Below, piece after piece: positions 53,692 to 63,387 of a DNA stretch of 64,000 bases; position 1 is the stretch's first letter; each line of letters starts with the position of its first letter. The notes under the pieces are model-generated. The model was not told the origin of the DNA and ran no database searches. It saw nothing but the letters and a program-made list of their open reading frames with translations. The position numbers were made by a program, and so were the translations under genes. This DNA comes from Bacteroidota bacterium (GTDB taxonomy: Bacteria > Bacteroidota > Ignavibacteria > Ignavibacteriales > Melioribacteraceae), in contig JAEWUC010000002.1 in assembly GCA_023397505.1 (NCBI GenBank), positions 248,001 through 312,000 on the forward strand, in the 5' to 3' direction.

Positions 53692-55634
53692 TGATTAATT
53701 ACATATATCTAACAGTACTCTTTCCGCTGATCGGTTTTTTGATTAACGGTTTGTTTGGAAGAAAAATTAAGAACGAAAAAATAATTGGAATCATAGGCAG
53801 TTCCGCCGTCGGTTTATCTTTCCTTATTTCTGTTTTTGCATTTATAGAAACATTAGGATTACCGGTTGAAAACAGATCCAATACCGTTGAATTATTTTCT
53901 TGGATAAGTGTTGCTGGATTAAATATAAAGTTTGCTTATCTCGTTGATCAGCTTTCACTTACAATGTCCTTAATTGTAACGGGCGTTGGATTTTTAATTC
54001 ATGTTTATTCAATCGGCTACATGCACGGCGATAAGGGCTTCTGGAGATTTTTTGCATACCTTAACCTTTTCATCTTCGCGATGATGAATCTTGTTCTCGG
54101 TGACAACTTCGTTGTTTTATTTTTAGGATGGGAAGGCGTTGGGCTTTGTTCTTATTTGTTAATCGGTTTTTGGTACGATAGAAAATTTGAGAAGGGTACA
54201 ACATCTCAAGCTGCTAAAAAAGCTTTTGTTGTTAATAGAATCGGAGACTTCGGATTTTTACTCGGAATGTTTTTAATCTACTTAACTTTTGATTCACTCA
54301 ACTTCAAAGAAGTATTTTCGAAAGCGGCATCGTTCCCGGTTCCGGAAGCAACTTTCGGATTGATTGCAATATTTTTGTTTATCGGCGCTACAGGTAAATC
54401 TGCGCAGATACCTTTATTTGTTTGGCTTCCCGACGCGATGGCTGGTCCAACGCCCGTTTCGGCTTTAATACATGCTGCTACAATGGTTACAGCAGGTGTT
54501 TACATGGTTTCCCGTGCATCAATAATTTTCGCCTCGGCACCTGCCGTTATGATGATCGTGGCAATAATCGGTTTGCTTACTGCATTCTTTGCTGCTACAA
54601 TCGGTCTCGTTCAAAACGATATTAAAAAAGTTTTAGCTTACTCAACAGTAAGCCAGTTGGGTTATATGTTTTTAGCAGCGGGAGTCGGTGCATTCAGCTC
54701 ATCGATTTTTCACGTCATGACCCACGCATTTTTCAAGGCATTATTATTCCTCGGAGCCGGTGCAGTTATTCACGGAATGCACGAAGAACAAAATATCCAA
54801 AAGTACGGCGGCTTAAAAAAATATATGCCCAAAACTTTTGCTACATTTTTAATTGCTACGCTTGCTATTTCCGGAATTCCGGGTCTATCGGGTTTCTTCA
54901 GCAAAGATGAAATTTTATGGAACGCCTACGATAAAGGCGGATTTATATTTTGGTTCATCGGCGTATTAACCGCAATGATGACAGCGTTTTATATGTTCAG
55001 ATTATTATCACTTACATTTTACGGCAAAGAAAGATTCGATCATCATCATGTTCATCCGCACGAATCACCTGCATTAATGACTGTTCCATTAATAATTTTA
55101 GCTGTACTTTCTGTTATCGGCGGCTATATCGGAATGCCTGTTGTATTTGTTGGAGAACATGGAAATCTTTTTGAAAATTGGCTTGCACCTATTTACGAAC
55201 CTGCAAAATTAAAACTCGCGCATTTCGGTCACGGTTCTCATTTTGTAGAAATTTTGTTAATGGTTATTTCAGTTGCTCTTGCATTGGCTGCAATTTACTC
55301 TGCATTAAAAATTTATTTGAAGAAACCGGGTATTGCGGAAAATGTATCGAAAAAATTCAAAGGATTATACAATTTACTTTGGAATAAATATTTTGTTGAT
55401 GAAGCATACGAAGCAGCAGTAATAAAGCCGATTCAAAAAGGATCGGAAAAGGTTTTATGGGACTTTGCAGACTCAACAATTATAGACGGAATTGTTAACG
55501 GCTCAGCGCATCTTATAGAATTAATTTCCGGAAGCATAAGAAAAATTCAAACAGGCATTACGCAGTTTTATGCGGTTATAATGATGACTGGTATAGCAAT
55601 TATATTATTGTGGTTAATCCTTAATTTCGTCTGA
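53691..55634 (+). CDS. nuoL: NADH-quinone oxidoreductase subunit L
   Basis: About 647 residues. The NuoL/Mrp-antiporter core contains LFLGWEGVGLCSYLLIGFW, WLPDAMAGPTPVSALIHAATMVTAGVYM and LAYSTVSQLGYMFLAAG. The end has the long C-terminal helix that spans the membrane arm. Two starts are possible: ATG 53685 or 53691; the second overlaps the nuoK stop in TAATG and is preferred. Confidence 0.95.
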   Translation: MINYIYLTVLFPLIGFLINGLFGRKIKNEKIIGIIGSSAVGLSFLISVFAFIETLGLPVENRSNTVELFSWISVAGLNIKFAYLVDQLSLTMSLIVTGVGFLIHVYSIGYMHGDKGFWRFFAYLNLFIFAMMNLVLGDNFVVLFLGWEGVGLCSYLLIGFWYDRKFEKGTTSQAAKKAFVVNRIGDFGFLLGMFLIYLTFDSLNFKEVFSKAASFPVPEATFGLIAIFLFIGATGKSAQIPLFVWLPDAMAGPTPVSALIHAATMVTAGVYMVSRASIIFASAPAVMMIVAIIGLLTAFFAATIGLVQNDIKKVLAYSTVSQLGYMFLAAGVGAFSSSIFHVMTHAFFKALLFLGAGAVIHGMHEEQNIQKYGGLKKYMPKTFATFLIATLAISGIPGLSGFFSKDEILWNAYDKGGFIFWFIGVLTAMMTAFYMFRLLSLTFYGKERFDHHHVHPHESPALMTVPLIILAVLSVIGGYIGMPVVFVGEHGNLFENWLAPIYEPAKLKLAHFGHGSHFVEILLMVISVALALAAIYSALKIYLKKPGIAENVSKKFKGLYNLLWNKYFVDEAYEAAVIKPIQKGSEKVLWDFADSTIIDGIVNGSAHLIELISGSIRKIQTGITQFYAVIMMTGIAIILLWLILNFV

Positions 55635-55684
55635 AAGTTGTTGCTTTAAGAAAAATTTTTTCCGTAAGGAATTACTAAAAATAT

Positions 55685-57211
55685 ATGGAACAGAATTTAC
55701 TTTTAACATATTTACTGCTGACTCCAATTATCGGAAGTATTATCGTACTTTTTTTTAAGAATGAGAATAAAAAAGTAATTCGCTGGTACGCATTGGCAGT
55801 TTCAATGATTGCATTTGTAATATCGTTAATTGTGTATTTTGGTTTTGATTCTGCAAATTCGAGTTTCCAGTTTATTCATAATTTCATTTGGATAAAAAGT
55901 TTAAACATCAGCTATGCCGTTGGCGTTGATGGAATTTCTTTGCTTCTTGTTTTGCTGACAACATTTTTAACTCCGCTTACATTGTTATCAACTTGGAACG
56001 CAATTCAAAAAAATGTAAAGATGTTCACATTTTCTATGTTAATGCTCGAAGCGGGAATGCTCGGCGTTTTTATTTCGATTGATCTTTTCTTGTTCTACAT
56101 TTTTTGGGAAGCGATGCTCATCCCAATGTATTTTATTATTGGGATTTGGGGCGGCGAAAGAAGAATTTATGCGTCGGTTAAGTTTTTTATTTTTACAATG
56201 TTCGGAAGTTTACTGATGCTTGTTGCGATAATATGGCTTGTTGTTTACGCTTCTGAATTAACCGGAACATTCACATCGAATCTTTTGGAATTATACAAAG
56301 TTGGTCCGCAAGTACCGCACGATATACAAGCATGGATGTTCGGCGCATTCTTTTTAAGTTTTGCTATTAAAGTACCTTTGTTCCCGCTTCACACATGGCT
56401 GCCGGATGCTCACGTAGAAGCACCGACTGCCGGTTCTGTAATTCTTGCCGGAGTTCTTCTCAAAATGGGAACATACGGATTAATTCGTTTTTGTCTGCCG
56501 CTGTTCCCGCAATCTGCAGTTGAATATGCTCCGATAATTTCCGTGTTTGCAGTAATAGGAATTATTTACGGAGCTTTGGTTGCAATGGTTCAACCCGACA
56601 TGAAAAAACTTGTAGCTTATTCTTCTGTATCGCACTTGGGTTTTGTTGTTCTCGGTATATTTGCTATGACTGCAGAAGCCATGCAAGGCGCGGTTATTCA
56701 AATGATAAATCACGGCCTATCAACCGGCGCATTATTTCTTTTAGTTGGAGTTGTTTACGAAAGAACTCACAGACGCGATATAGCATTTTATGGAGGCATC
56801 GCTAAAATAATACCTGTTTACGCAACAGCTTTAATGATAGCATCTTTATCATCAATTGGTTTACCGGGATTGAATGGATTCATAGGCGAGTTTTTAATTT
56901 TAATCGGATCATTTAAATCTTCTGTTCTTAATAATTGGTGGTTTACAATTTTTGCCGCAACGGGAGTAATATTTGCCGCGGTTTATATGTTATGGATGTA
57001 TCAACGAGTTGTGTTCGGCGAAGTTAAAAATCCCGAACTTAAAAATGAATTAACAGATTTGAATAAAAGGGAAGTGATAGTTCTAATTCCCATTTTCATT
57101 TTTATTGTCTGGATTGGAATTTATCCTTCAACATTTTTACAACTGACTGAATCTGCTTCGCGATCAATATTACAGCAAGTTTCTACTTATACTTTTGATT
57201 TTCTAAAATAA
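55685..57211 (+). CDS. nuoM: NADH-quinone oxidoreductase subunit M
   Basis: 508 residues, about 14 membrane helices. Core text: YAVGVDGISLLLVLLTTFLTPL, FYIFWEAMLIPMYFIIGIWGGERRIYASVKFF, LPDAHVEAPTAGSVILAGVLLKMGTYG and SSVSHLGFVVLGIFA. The glutamate and lysines of the proton channel lie in these segments. It starts 50 bases after nuoL and is followed within 5 bases by the NhaD gene. Confidence 0.95.
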   Translation: MEQNLLLTYLLLTPIIGSIIVLFFKNENKKVIRWYALAVSMIAFVISLIVYFGFDSANSSFQFIHNFIWIKSLNISYAVGVDGISLLLVLLTTFLTPLTLLSTWNAIQKNVKMFTFSMLMLEAGMLGVFISIDLFLFYIFWEAMLIPMYFIIGIWGGERRIYASVKFFIFTMFGSLLMLVAIIWLVVYASELTGTFTSNLLELYKVGPQVPHDIQAWMFGAFFLSFAIKVPLFPLHTWLPDAHVEAPTAGSVILAGVLLKMGTYGLIRFCLPLFPQSAVEYAPIISVFAVIGIIYGALVAMVQPDMKKLVAYSSVSHLGFVVLGIFAMTAEAMQGAVIQMINHGLSTGALFLLVGVVYERTHRRDIAFYGGIAKIIPVYATALMIASLSSIGLPGLNGFIGEFLILIGSFKSSVLNNWWFTIFAATGVIFAAVYMLWMYQRVVFGEVKNPELKNELTDLNKREVIVLIPIFIFIVWIGIYPSTFLQLTESASRSILQQVSTYTFDFLK

Positions 57212-57216
57212 CTGGG

Positions 57217-58599
57217 ATGAAGATGAAAAAACTATTTCTAATTATATCAGCAGTTTTCCTTTTGCCGTTTGGCAATCTTTTGGCTGCGAGCGGGGAAACT
57301 CACACTTTACCCGAACCATTAATGGTTTTACCTTTTGTTATTCTTCTTGTAATGATTGCAACCGGTCCGCTTTTTTATCATCATTTTTGGGAACGTAACT
57401 ATCCCAAAATTGCAATTGCGCTCGGTACAGTTACTGTTTTGTATTATTTAATATTCTTGAACGATACATACAGTTTGATTCATACAGCCGCGGAATATAT
57501 TTCTTTCATCGCGTTGCTTGCTTCGTTGTTTGTAGCATCCGGAGGAATATTAATTAAAGTTGACCGCAAAGCTACACCTTTACTCAACATTCTTATTCTT
57601 GTTATCGGCAGCGTGATTGCAAATGTAATAGGCACTACCGGTGCATCTATGCTGTTGATTCGTCCTTTTATAAGAATCAATAAAGATCGAATTAAACCTT
57701 ATCATGTAATATTTTTCATTTTCTCGGTAAGCAATATAGGCGGCGCATTAACACCAATCGGTGATCCGCCGTTATTCCTTGGCTTTTTGCGCGGTATAGA
57801 ATTTTTCTGGTTTTTAACTCATAGCTGGTACATTTGGATTCCAACTATTATGATTTTAATGGCTGTGTTTTATGTTATTGATATTCGAAATAAGGAAGGA
57901 CAAAATGATTCTGTGGAATATACCGGCAAGATTGAATTTAAGGGCGCTAAAAATTTAGTGTATTTATTAATAATCTTAATTTCTGTATTCATTGATCCTA
58001 ATGTTATCGGCTGGGTCCCCTCGTTGGCGCCGCTTCCGTTTGGTATTAGAGAAATTATAATGTTTGGTGTTGTTTATTTTTCATACAAAACAGCCGACGA
58101 AGAAATTCTTAAAGCAAACGAATTTAATTTCGAACCAATTAAAGAAGTTGCGTATTTGTTTATAGGAATTTTTGCAACAATGATTCCTGCGTTGCAATTA
58201 ATTTCATACGAAGCCCGCCAATATGGGCAACATCTCGACGCAAGCATTTTTTATTGGGCTACGGGAACACTTTCGGGATTTTTAGATAACGCTCCGACAT
58301 TTCTGAACTTTTTAAGCGCTGCTCTTGGTAAATATGCGTTGGATGTAAATGTCAAAAGTGCGGTTGCAGATTTCGCAAATCAATACCCGCATTATGTACA
58401 GGCTATTTCGATTGCTGCTGTATTTTTCGGTGCGATGACATATATCGGCAACGGTCCCAATTTTATGGTTAAATCAATTTGCGAACGTGCGGGAATAAAA
58501 ATGCCGAGCTTTTTCGGTTATTTAATAAAATATTCAATCCCGATTTTGCTTCCAATCTTTGCAATTATTTGGTACATCTTTATTTACGGAAGAGGTTGA
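57217..58599 (+). CDS. nhaD: NhaD-type Na+/H+ antiporter
   Basis: 460 residues of the ion-transporter (IT) superfamily. A signal-like hydrophobic N terminus (1-23) precedes about 12 membrane helices, and the family motifs GTTGASMLLIRPFIR, SNIGGALTPIGDPPLFLGFLRG and DNAPTFLNFLSAA are clear; the last matches the ion-binding D-N-A-P motif. It exchanges sodium (or lithium) for protons. It lies five bases after nuoM and before the unknown gene and nuoN, so it is in the complex I operon. Start 57217 versus 57223 is uncertain. Confidence 0.88.
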   Translation: MKMKKLFLIISAVFLLPFGNLLAASGETHTLPEPLMVLPFVILLVMIATGPLFYHHFWERNYPKIAIALGTVTVLYYLIFLNDTYSLIHTAAEYISFIALLASLFVASGGILIKVDRKATPLLNILILVIGSVIANVIGTTGASMLLIRPFIRINKDRIKPYHVIFFIFSVSNIGGALTPIGDPPLFLGFLRGIEFFWFLTHSWYIWIPTIMILMAVFYVIDIRNKEGQNDSVEYTGKIEFKGAKNLVYLLIILISVFIDPNVIGWVPSLAPLPFGIREIIMFGVVYFSYKTADEEILKANEFNFEPIKEVAYLFIGIFATMIPALQLISYEARQYGQHLDASIFYWATGTLSGFLDNAPTFLNFLSAALGKYALDVNVKSAVADFANQYPHYVQAISIAAVFFGAMTYIGNGPNFMVKSICERAGIKMPSFFGYLIKYSIPILLPIFAIIWYIFIYGRG

Positions 58600-58600
58600 A

Positions 58601-58966
58601 ATGAGAACATTTGATGAAGTAATTAAGAATAAAATTGACGGTTTGTATTACGGCAACAGAGTTTTGCTTCCGTTTATTTGCGATGTATTAAAATGTATGA
58701 TTGAAAATGATATCATTACCGATTTCAGTTTATCAAACAAAGGCGCACATTACACTAAACATGAAAATTTTACCGAAATTTATTTCCACGATTACAACAA
58801 TCTTGATGAAGTTGTGAGCAAGTTCGAAACTGTCAAACTTGTAGTTGTGGAAAACGGGAAAGACATTTTTGATCTCGGCAATCATAAAAAGGTAGTTCTC
58901 CATTTGCAGAAGAATCATAAATTAACAATTGAAGAAACCAACGAAGACATTTTGTTCATAGAGTAA
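58601..58966 (+). CDS. Uncharacterised small protein between nhaD and nuoN
   Basis: 121 residues, no membrane helix, no signal and no recognised domain. It opens MRTFDEVIKNKIDGLYYGNRVLLPF, is rich in Asn, Lys and Glu, and its second half alternates short hydrophobic stretches (LVVVENGKDIFDLGNHKKVVLHL) as a small alpha-beta fold would. The ATG at 58601 directly follows the nhaD stop (TTGAAATG); the longer frame overlaps nhaD. The stop is two bases before nuoN. Position suggests a role linked to complex I or NhaD; nothing in the sequence shows what. Confidence 0.7.
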   Translation: MRTFDEVIKNKIDGLYYGNRVLLPFICDVLKCMIENDIITDFSLSNKGAHYTKHENFTEIYFHDYNNLDEVVSKFETVKLVVVENGKDIFDLGNHKKVVLHLQKNHKLTIEETNEDILFIE

Positions 58967-58968
58967 TT

Positions 58969-60402
58969 ATGCCATTAAGCAATAACGAATATTTTCAATT
59001 GATGCCGTTCATTATTCTCGGCGTTGGAATAGTTATTTCAGTTTTAATAGAGATATTTACCAGGAAAGGCGAATCGTTCCTTCCCTGGTTCTCGTTATTA
59101 CTTTTTCTTATAGCTTCTGCAGATTCATTGTATTCTATTGCCCAAAGTTCAATTATATTCGGCGGAATGATGGAAGCGGGCGGTAAGCCTGCGATCTTCC
59201 ATTTTATTTTTAATATTGGTGCAATGTTGATTATAATGAGTTCGATGGGCTATTTGAAAAAGTACGGCGCTAATTACGGCGAGTATTATATACTAATTCA
59301 ATCATCCGTACTTGGTATGATGGTAATGGCGAGCGCGAAAGATTTGCTTGTTGTCTTTATGGGATTGGAATTGATGTCGATATGTTTTTATGCTCTTGCC
59401 GGCTTGAATCGTAAAAAACTTTCCGCCAATGAAGCTTCGATGAAATATTTTTTGCTCGGTTCTTTTGCTACAGGTTTTATAGTTTATGGAATCGCTTTAA
59501 TTTACGGAACGAGCGGTTCAACAAATATTCAGAATATTGTTGAAAATTTTGGAACATATTCTTCCAACATAGTTTTTGTAACCGGGTTTGTAATTTTACT
59601 AATTGGGTTTAGTTTTAAAATTGCGGCTGTTCCTTTCCACATGTGGGTACCGGATGTTTATCAAGGTTCTGCTACAACCGTAACCGGGTTAATGTCCACA
59701 ACCGGTAAAGCGGCTGCGTTTAGTGTTCTTATAGTTTTAATGACTGCAATATTTGCTAATAATCAAACGAATATTTTCGCCCCGTTGTTCTCTGTACTTG
59801 CTGTTGCATCCATGTTGTTTGGAAGCATTGTTGCAATTGCACAGAAAAATTTAAAAAGAATGCTTGCGTATTCATCAATTTCGCATGCGGGATATATGGC
59901 TATAGGATTGGCTGCCGGAAATGCTTATAGTATTGCGGGAATTATTTTTTACTTAGCCGTTTATGCTTTTATGAATATCGGCGCGTTTGGAATTATTTCC
60001 ATAATTGAAGACAATAATGATTCAAGAACTTCGCTCGATTCATACGCTGGATTGAATTCCAAGAACCCAATTCTTGCCGGGTTTATGGCTTTGTTCATGT
60101 TTGCGCTTGCGGGCATTCCGCCTTTAGCCGGTTTCTTTGGTAAGTATTATGTCTTTGTTGGCGCAATTCAAGCTGATTTAACTTGGCTTGCAATTATTGG
60201 CGTACTTTCGAGTGTTATCAGTGTTTATTTTTATATCCGTCTTGTCGTGTATATGTATTTTAAAGATTCGGTAGAGAAATTTATTATAGAAGTTTCACCG
60301 TATTCGCTTGCGGCAGTTATAATTTCCGGTTTGTTTGTTCTCTTATTTGGTTTGGTACCGGACTTATTGTTAAATATAATAACATCGGTACTTAAGATGT
60401 GA
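58969..60402 (+). CDS. nuoN: NADH-quinone oxidoreductase subunit N
   Basis: 477 residues, about 14 helices. Core text: MVMASAKDLLVVFMGLELMSICFYALAG, KIAAVPFHMWVPDVYQGSATTVTGLMSTTGK and LKRMLAYSSISHAGYMAIGLAAG. NuoN is the third antiporter-like subunit. It closes the asnS-nuoJ-K-L-M-nhaD-orf-nuoN run. The next gene starts 58 bases later. Confidence 0.95.
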   Translation: MPLSNNEYFQLMPFIILGVGIVISVLIEIFTRKGESFLPWFSLLLFLIASADSLYSIAQSSIIFGGMMEAGGKPAIFHFIFNIGAMLIIMSSMGYLKKYGANYGEYYILIQSSVLGMMVMASAKDLLVVFMGLELMSICFYALAGLNRKKLSANEASMKYFLLGSFATGFIVYGIALIYGTSGSTNIQNIVENFGTYSSNIVFVTGFVILLIGFSFKIAAVPFHMWVPDVYQGSATTVTGLMSTTGKAAAFSVLIVLMTAIFANNQTNIFAPLFSVLAVASMLFGSIVAIAQKNLKRMLAYSSISHAGYMAIGLAAGNAYSIAGIIFYLAVYAFMNIGAFGIISIIEDNNDSRTSLDSYAGLNSKNPILAGFMALFMFALAGIPPLAGFFGKYYVFVGAIQADLTWLAIIGVLSSVISVYFYIRLVVYMYFKDSVEKFIIEVSPYSLAAVIISGLFVLLFGLVPDLLLNIITSVLKM

Positions 60403-60460
60403 TTTTTCATTTAGAATATTCTTTGTTATTTTGCTTCAGAATTAACTCATCGTTGATAAA

Positions 60461-62035
60461 ATGATACCACTTTATTCAGCACAACAAGTTCGCAATGCTG
60501 ATTCTTACGCAATTAACACTCTTGGGATTCCAAGCATTGTGTTGATGGAAAACGCCTCACGCAGCATTTATGAACAAACAATAACGCAATATGCAGAGTT
60601 AATCGAGAATAAAAATGTTGGAATAGTTTGCGGAAAAGGGAATAACGGCGGCGATGGTTTTGCTGTAGCTCGGCATTTCCTAAATGATAATTTTAATGTC
60701 AGGATTGTTTCCCTAGGCGGCGAAGAAGAATTAAAGGGTGATGCGCTGATTAATTTTAGAATCGCTAAAAATCTTACAGCAGAATATCCGGAATCAAAAC
60801 TTCTTATTTATGAAAGCAATAGGGATTTATCTATACTGGAAGATTGTTCGATTATTATTGACGCAATGCTCGGCACCGGAAGCCGCGGTGAACTTGGTGA
60901 ACCATACAAAAGTATAGTAGAAAAATTAAATCTGTTGAACGCTTATAGAATTGCGGTTGATCTTCCAACCGGTTTGGATTTAGAAAATTCTTCGGGTGAA
61001 ATAATTTTTAATGCCGATTCCACTATAACTCTTTCTGAATATAAAACCGGGCTGTTTTACGGAAAAGGATATTTACATTCGGGAAATATTATTAAAGGAA
61101 GTATCGGAATTGGCGATGAATATTATCAAAAGCAAATTATTGCAGATTATTTGATTGAACCGGAAGATGCTTTTTTCGGATTGCCAACGAAAGAATTAGA
61201 CTTACACAAATACTCGGCAGGTAAAGTATTAGTTATCGCAGGTTCTGGTAATATGCCGGGAGCTTCTATTTTCACAACAAATACTGTTTTAAAATCCGGC
61301 GCCGGTTCATGTTACCTTGCATTTCCAAATTCAGTTAAATCTGTCGTTCAAACAAAATTAGATTCGGCAATTGTTTATTCATACAATGATGGGAATAGAG
61401 AATTTCTTTCATACGAAAATATTAAAGAATTGGAACCAAAAATTGAATGGGCTGATGTAATTGCAATCGGTCCCGGACTTGGACGTGCAGAATCAACTCT
61501 TGAAGCTGTCCGCGAAATAATTCATACATACAAAAACAAAAAATTTGTAATTGATGCCGATGCGATTTTCGCGCTTGGCAGCGGAGAGTATAAAAAAATA
61601 AATCTAAAAGGAAAAATTCTAACTCCCCATCATAAAGAATTTGCTGACATGATTGGATCTGAATTAAGCGAAGTAGAAAATAATTTAATGAGTTTAGGAA
61701 AATCTTTTGCCTCTGGTAATTCGTGTCATCTTGTTTTAAAAGGAGCTCCAACAATCATTTTTAATCCAGAAGGAGAAGCATTTATTAATTCGAACGGCAA
61801 CCCTGGGATGGCAAAATTCGGTACGGGTGATGTTTTAACAGGAATCATAGCATCGTTCATTTCTCAATCAAGCGAAATTGAAGATGTTCTGATTTCTGCA
61901 GTTTATATTCACAGTCTTGCGGCTGATCTACTTGTTGAAGATAGAACCGAATTTGGTTTTACAGCCACAGAAATTATTGAAAAAATTCCATATGCAATTA
62001 AATTTATTGTTAACTCGTTTATACATAATTCTTAA
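60461..62035 (+). CDS. nnr: Bifunctional NAD(P)HX epimerase/dehydratase
   Basis: 524 residues. The N-terminal YjeF_N domain (about 1-215) is the epimerase, with NASRSIYEQ and CGKGNNGGDGFAVARHF. The C-terminal ribokinase-like domain (about 235-520) is the ADP/ATP-dependent dehydratase, with HKYSAGKVLVIAGSGNMPGA, VIDADAIF and GMAKFGTGDVLTGII, where the GTGD motif binds nucleotide. Together they repair hydrated NADH and NADPH. It follows the complex I genes, which use the same cofactor, and ends two bases before the proposed VanZ start. Confidence 0.92.
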   Translation: MIPLYSAQQVRNADSYAINTLGIPSIVLMENASRSIYEQTITQYAELIENKNVGIVCGKGNNGGDGFAVARHFLNDNFNVRIVSLGGEEELKGDALINFRIAKNLTAEYPESKLLIYESNRDLSILEDCSIIIDAMLGTGSRGELGEPYKSIVEKLNLLNAYRIAVDLPTGLDLENSSGEIIFNADSTITLSEYKTGLFYGKGYLHSGNIIKGSIGIGDEYYQKQIIADYLIEPEDAFFGLPTKELDLHKYSAGKVLVIAGSGNMPGASIFTTNTVLKSGAGSCYLAFPNSVKSVVQTKLDSAIVYSYNDGNREFLSYENIKELEPKIEWADVIAIGPGLGRAESTLEAVREIIHTYKNKKFVIDADAIFALGSGEYKKINLKGKILTPHHKEFADMIGSELSEVENNLMSLGKSFASGNSCHLVLKGAPTIIFNPEGEAFINSNGNPGMAKFGTGDVLTGIIASFISQSSEIEDVLISAVYIHSLAADLLVEDRTEFGFTATEIIEKIPYAIKFIVNSFIHNS

Positions 62036-62036
62036 T

Positions 62037-62420
62037 TTGAAAAAAGTTTATTTAATTTATATACCTTTAGCAGTCTATTGGATAATCCTATTTGTATTTA
62101 CTACAATTCCGGTTGATACACTGCCAAAATTATTTGATGTCCAAGATAAACTTGAGCACTTTGCAGCTTATTTTGCTTTAAGTATATTACTATTTCTCGC
62201 CTTTCATTTTCAGGAAAAAATCCCGTTTTTGAAGAGGAATGTAGTTTTAATAACATTTTCCTGTATTATGATTTACGGTGCAGTTGATGAGCTTCACCAA
62301 ATGCTTATTCCAGGTCGTATGGCGGATATTTTTGATTGGATAGCAGATGCACTTGGTGGCGGTTTGGGTATTTTTTCTACGTTTTTATTTGTTAAATCGG
62401 TTAAACCACAAATAGGATGA
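62037..62420 (+). CDS. VanZ-like membrane protein
   Basis: About 127 residues with four membrane helices. The family features are FTTIPVDTLPKLFDVQDKLEHFAAYF and the GAVDELHQMLIPGRMADIFDWIADALGGGLG motif. VanZ is best known as a teicoplanin-resistance accessory, but most bacterial members have unknown roles. The likely start is TTG at 62037 (LKKVYLIY); ATG 61992 inside the previous gene is an alternative, which adds 15 residues. No Shine-Dalgarno is visible. Confidence 0.72.
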   Translation: MKKVYLIYIPLAVYWIILFVFTTIPVDTLPKLFDVQDKLEHFAAYFALSILLFLAFHFQEKIPFLKRNVVLITFSCIMIYGAVDELHQMLIPGRMADIFDWIADALGGGLGIFSTFLFVKSVKPQIG

Positions 62421-62480
62421 TTTTCTGCATCGTTGTGAAGGAACAATTATATAATAATCATGTAAAATTTTGAGTATTAA

Positions 62481-62512
62481 TTGACAATTCGCAAATCATT
62501 TTATAAGTTTTG
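62481..62512 (+). promoter_or_regulatory. Putative promoter of tonB
   Basis: TTG (62481-62483), 20 bases, then TAAGTTTTG (62504-62512), one base longer than TAnnTTTG. It lies 31 bases before the GTG start at 62544. Confidence 0.45.
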
Positions 62513-62543
62513 CACGGAATTTTGAGATTACTGGAGGAATAAA

Positions 62544-63206
62544 GTGGCTTTAAAAAAGAACCCCAAAGCTGATTTAAAAAGGCATTATCAACGAGTATTT
62601 GAAACTAGCTTAGTAATTGCGTTATTAGTTATTATTATTGCTTTCAAGTACTACCCTACGTTGGATCAGGAAGAAGTTAAGATGGAAGCAACACAGGAAT
62701 TGGTTAATATAGAAGATGTTGTTAATACAAAACAAGAAAGTGCACCGCCTCCACCGCCTAAACCACCTATACCGATAGAAGCACCATCAGATGATGTGTT
62801 GGAAGATATAGCTATTGGTGAAACGGATCTTGATGTTGATGAAGTAATTTCGGCTCCACCTCCACCACCTAAACAGGAAACAAAAAAAGATGAAGAGGAA
62901 GAAGCTGTATTCTTTGTTGCAGTTGAAGATCAGCCGGAACCGATTGGTGGAATAGAAGCAATTCAATCAAAAATTGTTTATCCTGAAATTGCCAAAAGAG
63001 CAGGTGTTCAAGGTAGAGTATTTATAAAAGCGTTTGTTGACGAGACAGGAGCTGTAAGAAAAGCAGAGGTTATAAAAGGTATTGGCGCCGGTTGCGATGA
63101 AGCTGCTGTTGCTGCGGTTATGCAAACTCAATTCAAACCTGGTAGGCAAAGAGGTAAAGCCGTAAAAGTACAGGTTTCAATTCCAATTGTTTTCAAACTT
63201 CAATAG
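62544..63206 (+). CDS. tonB: TonB family energy-transducing protein
   Basis: 220 residues with the TonB layout: short basic N terminus, one membrane helix (about 22-38), a Pro/Glu/Lys-rich periplasmic spacer with PPPPPKPP repeats, and a C-terminal TonB domain (about 145-220) with PEIAKRAGVQGRVFIKAFVDETG and FKPGRQRGKAVKVQVSIPI. It transmits proton-motive force to TonB-dependent outer-membrane receptors. The start is GTG at 62544, backed by GGAGG upstream. It is single, ended by a strong terminator; the ABC ATPase follows on the same strand. Confidence 0.93.
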   Translation: MALKKNPKADLKRHYQRVFETSLVIALLVIIIAFKYYPTLDQEEVKMEATQELVNIEDVVNTKQESAPPPPPKPPIPIEAPSDDVLEDIAIGETDLDVDEVISAPPPPPKQETKKDEEEEAVFFVAVEDQPEPIGGIEAIQSKIVYPEIAKRAGVQGRVFIKAFVDETGAVRKAEVIKGIGAGCDEAAVAAVMQTQFKPGRQRGKAVKVQVSIPIVFKLQ

Positions 63207-63213
63207 TTATTAT

Positions 63214-63241
63214 AAAAAGCGCTCTTTTTAGAGCGCTTTTT
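63214..63241 (+). terminator. Rho-independent terminator of tonB
   Basis: AAAAAGCGCTCT (63214-63225) pairs with AGAGCGCTTTTT (63230-63241) over a four-base loop; the T-run closes the stem and forms the U tail. Confidence 0.85.
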
Positions 63242-63387
63242 ATTTTCCATCCTAAAAGAACCCATGTAAAAATTAGGTGTTAATGTTTACTTTATGTTCA
63301 TGGAATAAACTAATATCTTAGCGCGTTGATTTCTTAGTTTTTGCCAAAATTCGAAACTGCAAATAGTTTTTAAGAGAGTTAAATAAA

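Noticed and set aside
61992..62036. ATG 61992 as the start of the VanZ-like gene
   Set aside because: It would overlap the previous gene by 44 bases and add residues without family likeness; TTG 62037 gives the usual short basic start, though this remains open.
63242..63387. Cobalamin riboswitch before the ABC ATPase gene
   Set aside because: The gap is only 146 bases and no B12-box-like GCCACTG was found.
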